A stretch of DNA of 64,000 nucleotides from Glandiceps talaboti (lineage: Eukaryota; Hemichordata; Enteropneusta; Spengelidae): NCBI RefSeq assembly GCF_964340395.1, contig NC_135549.1, positions 28,210,095 to 28,274,094 on the forward strand. Reading direction: 5' to 3'. Below, in pieces: positions 61,274 through 64,000 of the stretch. Under the pieces are notes generated by a model. It worked only from the letters and a program-made list of their open reading frames with translations, ran no database searches and had not been told where the DNA came from. Position 1 is the stretch's first letter; each line of letters starts with the position of its first letter. Both the position numbers and the translations under genes were made by a program.

Positions 61274-63290
61274 ACACACGAATTAGAAGTAAATTAATTG
61301 ATAATTTCCCGCAGTGTTTGCACACATCCAACTTACGTTCAAAGCAAAATATTAATGTTTCCAACAATAACGCATTTTCGCTGTTGTGAAAACAAATAGT
61401 AATATTAAATATTCCAGGGCCTGTCTGGGCTTCACATATGTTGTCTGATGGTACATCAATAAGGTAGTTAGGCATGGCAACGATATAGGTATGTGTGTTA
61501 GCAAGGTTGACTTTAATTTAGACTGTAAGATACGTCGTGCCGTTCCGCCATCACCAGTGAGGGCGCCCCATCACGGCATACCTTACATACTAGGTTGACA
61601 TAATATATTGACGTCATTGGCGGGTGTGCTGACAAGATTGATAAATGAATTTGATGGTTACCATGACAAGATGTAAAGATAAACTAACTGGATTGCCAGG
61701 TACAAAATTCAAGGTTGACAAGTATGTAGATTAGATATGTGTGTATTTTATGTCCTAATGTGTTTTAGTATTTGTAAGTGGACTTTTGTGTGATTGTTGA
61801 TTTGAAGTATGAGGGCCTCAATGGAAAGAAGCCGACCCTGCAACGCTTTGCGTTGTTTGTAACGCTTATTGAGTTTTACCCTGAATGAAGATATTTTATA
61901 ATAATAATAATAATATGTATTTTCAATGATTTCTGAGTAGATTTCTAACAAAGGAAAATCACTAAATGAAGCACTATTTGGCACCGAAACGTTGTATTGT
62001 ATAATGTCAGAAGTCACTTGGGCATAGACAGTGTAGAGGCTGTGACTTGGGGGAACATGTAGTTTATACGTTATATATAAACAAAAGGCAATATACCCAA
62101 GTGAACTCTGGACTATAAATACAAATAATGGACGGGACTGGAATGGTGCATTTGTGTACCTCATTCAAAAGTGGGTCCCAGAGTAAGCTTAGACACTAAT
62201 TATTAAATACTAACAGTTAATATACATTAACAGATGAAAACATGAAATACATCTATACTAACATGAATTAATGCATGTAACTTGTTTTAATGAATCCTAC
62301 AATACATACAACACAAGAGACTACCAGTATATAGTTTTATGTATTTTTTCAAAGCTTGGTTACAACCTATTCTAATCCTCTCATTAAAACGTTATAAATG
62401 GACAAAAGTGTGACTAAAAATAAAAATAAAATAGAACATTCGGGAACGTAGAATATTTTGTTAATATCATTAGTTAAAATACGCCCTGTGTTAATCATTG
62501 CTCATTTTTCAACAAATATGCACGTCGGGTCGTCTGCTTGTAAATCTCCACATCAATTCCAATACTATGATAAGTGTTGATCTCAGTTACAGCCGAAATT
62601 ATCATCCCGTTCGAATTCATTGATCAGACGTGTATGCGACAAGCTTCACATTAAACAAGCAACTTCAATAAACTCTGACATAAGTAATATCTGTCGAATT
62701 AATATACCGCAATGGATTGAATTAGTGTATTCTGGTCACTAATACAAACCATGATGAGTGCTAAATCTGTAAATCAAACAGTTTTTTACACACCGTAAAT
62801 CCTGTCTTCAACATCGTCGTCACTGGTTTTGATAACTCACACACATCAGAATTTGTGGACGTTAATTGGTTGAATGTGCTTAAAGTTAGAAAATTAATTG
62901 TTTGATCATTGAAACTGAATACAATCATGATTTCGGTTGTATATAACAGTGCTAGGTTGGGGAAAACCATGAGATACAGACAGTCATGACTATATTTGTC
63001 TTCACTTACTCTACTGAATTATAGAATTCTAATATCATTATTTTAGTTACAGAGCCTACCTAAATCACATGTATTACAACTGGGAAAGTTTTTTGAGAAG
63101 GTGGCGTCATTTGAATAGCGCCCTTTATCAGGCAAACTAGAATTTCGTTCCTTTTTCTCTCACTGCATCTGTTGCGTATACTTTGTTAGTACCATAACAA
63201 GTTCAGTACTTTGAAATTGCTATTAGAATATGGTTTGCTTTTTAAAGATGTGTGATAATAAGCTGCATATTTTATTATCATTTTTTTGTA
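61075..63290. other. No gene recognised
   Basis: Contains a C-run and CA repeat (61228-61280), an ATA repeat (about 61900-61916) and a CACCGAAACG word at 61983-61992 that resembles a hammerhead core but lacks a clear partner. Confidence 0.55.
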
Positions 63291-63294
63291 ATTG

Positions 63295-63470
63295 TCATCC
63301 ACTAGCAGTTATCTCTTCTCTCTGTATATGATCCTGTCGTCGACGTATACACAGCCATCCTTTGGTATTCAGGAAACATCATAATAGAAGGAGTAATGCA
63401 CTGAATATCAGTATGGCACCAGCAACATGGAAGGAAAGCTCATAACTCCCAGTAAAATCTTTCAGGTAAC
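63295..63470 (-). pseudogene. SLC16 copy C, last exon with premature stop
   Basis: The minus strand gives GYLKDFTGSYELSFHVAGAI and LIFSALLLLL, then TGA (63379-63381) where copies A and B have GGA. After the stop the frame continues CFLNTKGWLCIRRRQDHIQR to EITASG and TGA (63295-63297). The acceptor TTTTGTAG is kept. The other exons lie beyond the window. Either a truncated tail or a dead copy. Confidence 0.82.
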
Positions 63471-63474
63471 CTAC

Positions 63475-64000
63475 AAAATACATGTAGTACACTAAAGTTA
63501 AAGATATATATCTTCAGTGGGGTCGAACCAACACTGGTACGGGTTTGAAATTTTCCCAGATCTGTATGTAAGAACTTAGGTGATGTTCAGTTTGACCCTC
63601 ACGCAGGTTGTTCCCGAGTACTACAAGTTTCTCTTGCTTTAATACTATGTAGGCATGCGTATTCGAATTTCCGAGTTTAATTTAGGTTCATAAAGTATAG
63701 TATTATTGCTACATTAATATCACGTAAATATTCGTGCATGAATACAGAATGTAGGGACACCTATATTAACAGGTTGTTATTTAAATATACGAAGATGAAA
63801 TCGAAAACAATAATTCAATGCCATTGCCAATTTAGATACAACACAATCTACAACATACACCAGCGGTTTTTAATGCTTAACATTAACAATGAAATGAGTC
63901 GCTTTTTTTCGTTTGTTTCTTGAACCAAATTTGCTCGAGGGACTAATTAATTTACTTAACATAAATGGCATGATATTACACATATGACAAATTATAATTT
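63475..64000. other. Presumed SLC16 C intron 3, no feature seen
   Basis: By comparison with copies A (377 bp) and B (595 bp), exon 3 should lie at or beyond the window end. I see no match to its end (GPPLSG) here. Confidence 0.5.

Noticed and set aside
61748-62164. 138-codon minus-strand frame
   Set aside because: Crosses an ATA repeat (a run of Tyr) and shows no known domain.

Overview
This is eukaryotic nuclear DNA. It is AT-rich, has small exons with GT-AG splice sites and introns of 0.4-4 kb, and carries many microsatellites, foldback (MITE-like) elements, non-LTR retrotransposon remnants and a Penelope-like element. The gene content (a GAT-1-like SLC6 transporter, SLC16 monocarboxylate transporters, a Tctex1 dynein light chain, a RAG1-N-terminus-like zinc protein, an HNK-1-type sulfotransferase) fits a marine invertebrate bilaterian, such as a hemichordate, cephalochordate or lophotrochozoan. 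The sequence alone does not let me name the species.

Layout. 1-4311: no recognisable gene; probably upstream or first-intron sequence of the next gene. 4312-24823 (+): eleven exons of a GABA-transporter-like SLC6 gene, from TM2 to the stop codon. The N-terminus and TM1 are not visible. Its introns hold a LINE 3' fragment, a 54-bp minisatellite, several foldback elements and simple repeats. 24824-30361: no gene, apart from a decayed LINE C-terminus at 25411-25735. 30362-31192 or 31327 (-): an intronless Tctex1-domain (DYNLT4/5-like) gene with a perfect RFX X-box palindrome upstream. 31700-38171: repeats only, including an 0.8-kb dispersed element with a terminal hairpin and long CT, ACAT and ACAG arrays. 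38172-40620 (-): complete four-exon SLC16 gene, copy A. 43440-45430 (+): an intronless ORF resembling the N-terminal zinc-binding region of RAG1, possibly inside a mobile element. 46002-46530 (-): a broken carbohydrate sulfotransferase exon. 48220-50100 (-): a decayed Penelope-like retroelement with reverse transcriptase, a GIY-YIG remnant and a hammerhead-ribozyme-like core. 51658-56249 (-): complete four-exon SLC16 gene, copy B, whose second intron is filled by two tandem arrays. 57089-57778: a foldback element enclosing a dead PIF1-like helicase fragment. 58128-58970: the second, inverted copy of the 0.8-kb element. 59890-61072 (+): a decayed non-LTR retrotransposon. 63295-63470 (-): the last exon of a third SLC16 copy, carrying a premature stop.

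The three SLC16 copies share orientation, intron phases and exon sizes, so they are a tandem family. No operon-like or cluster-wide pathway is evident. The most unusual features are the RAG1-N-like ORF with possible terminal repeats, the PIF1-containing foldback element, a near-perfect 250-bp palindrome, a strictly alternating dimeric satellite in an intron, and the X-box next to a dynein light chain gene.
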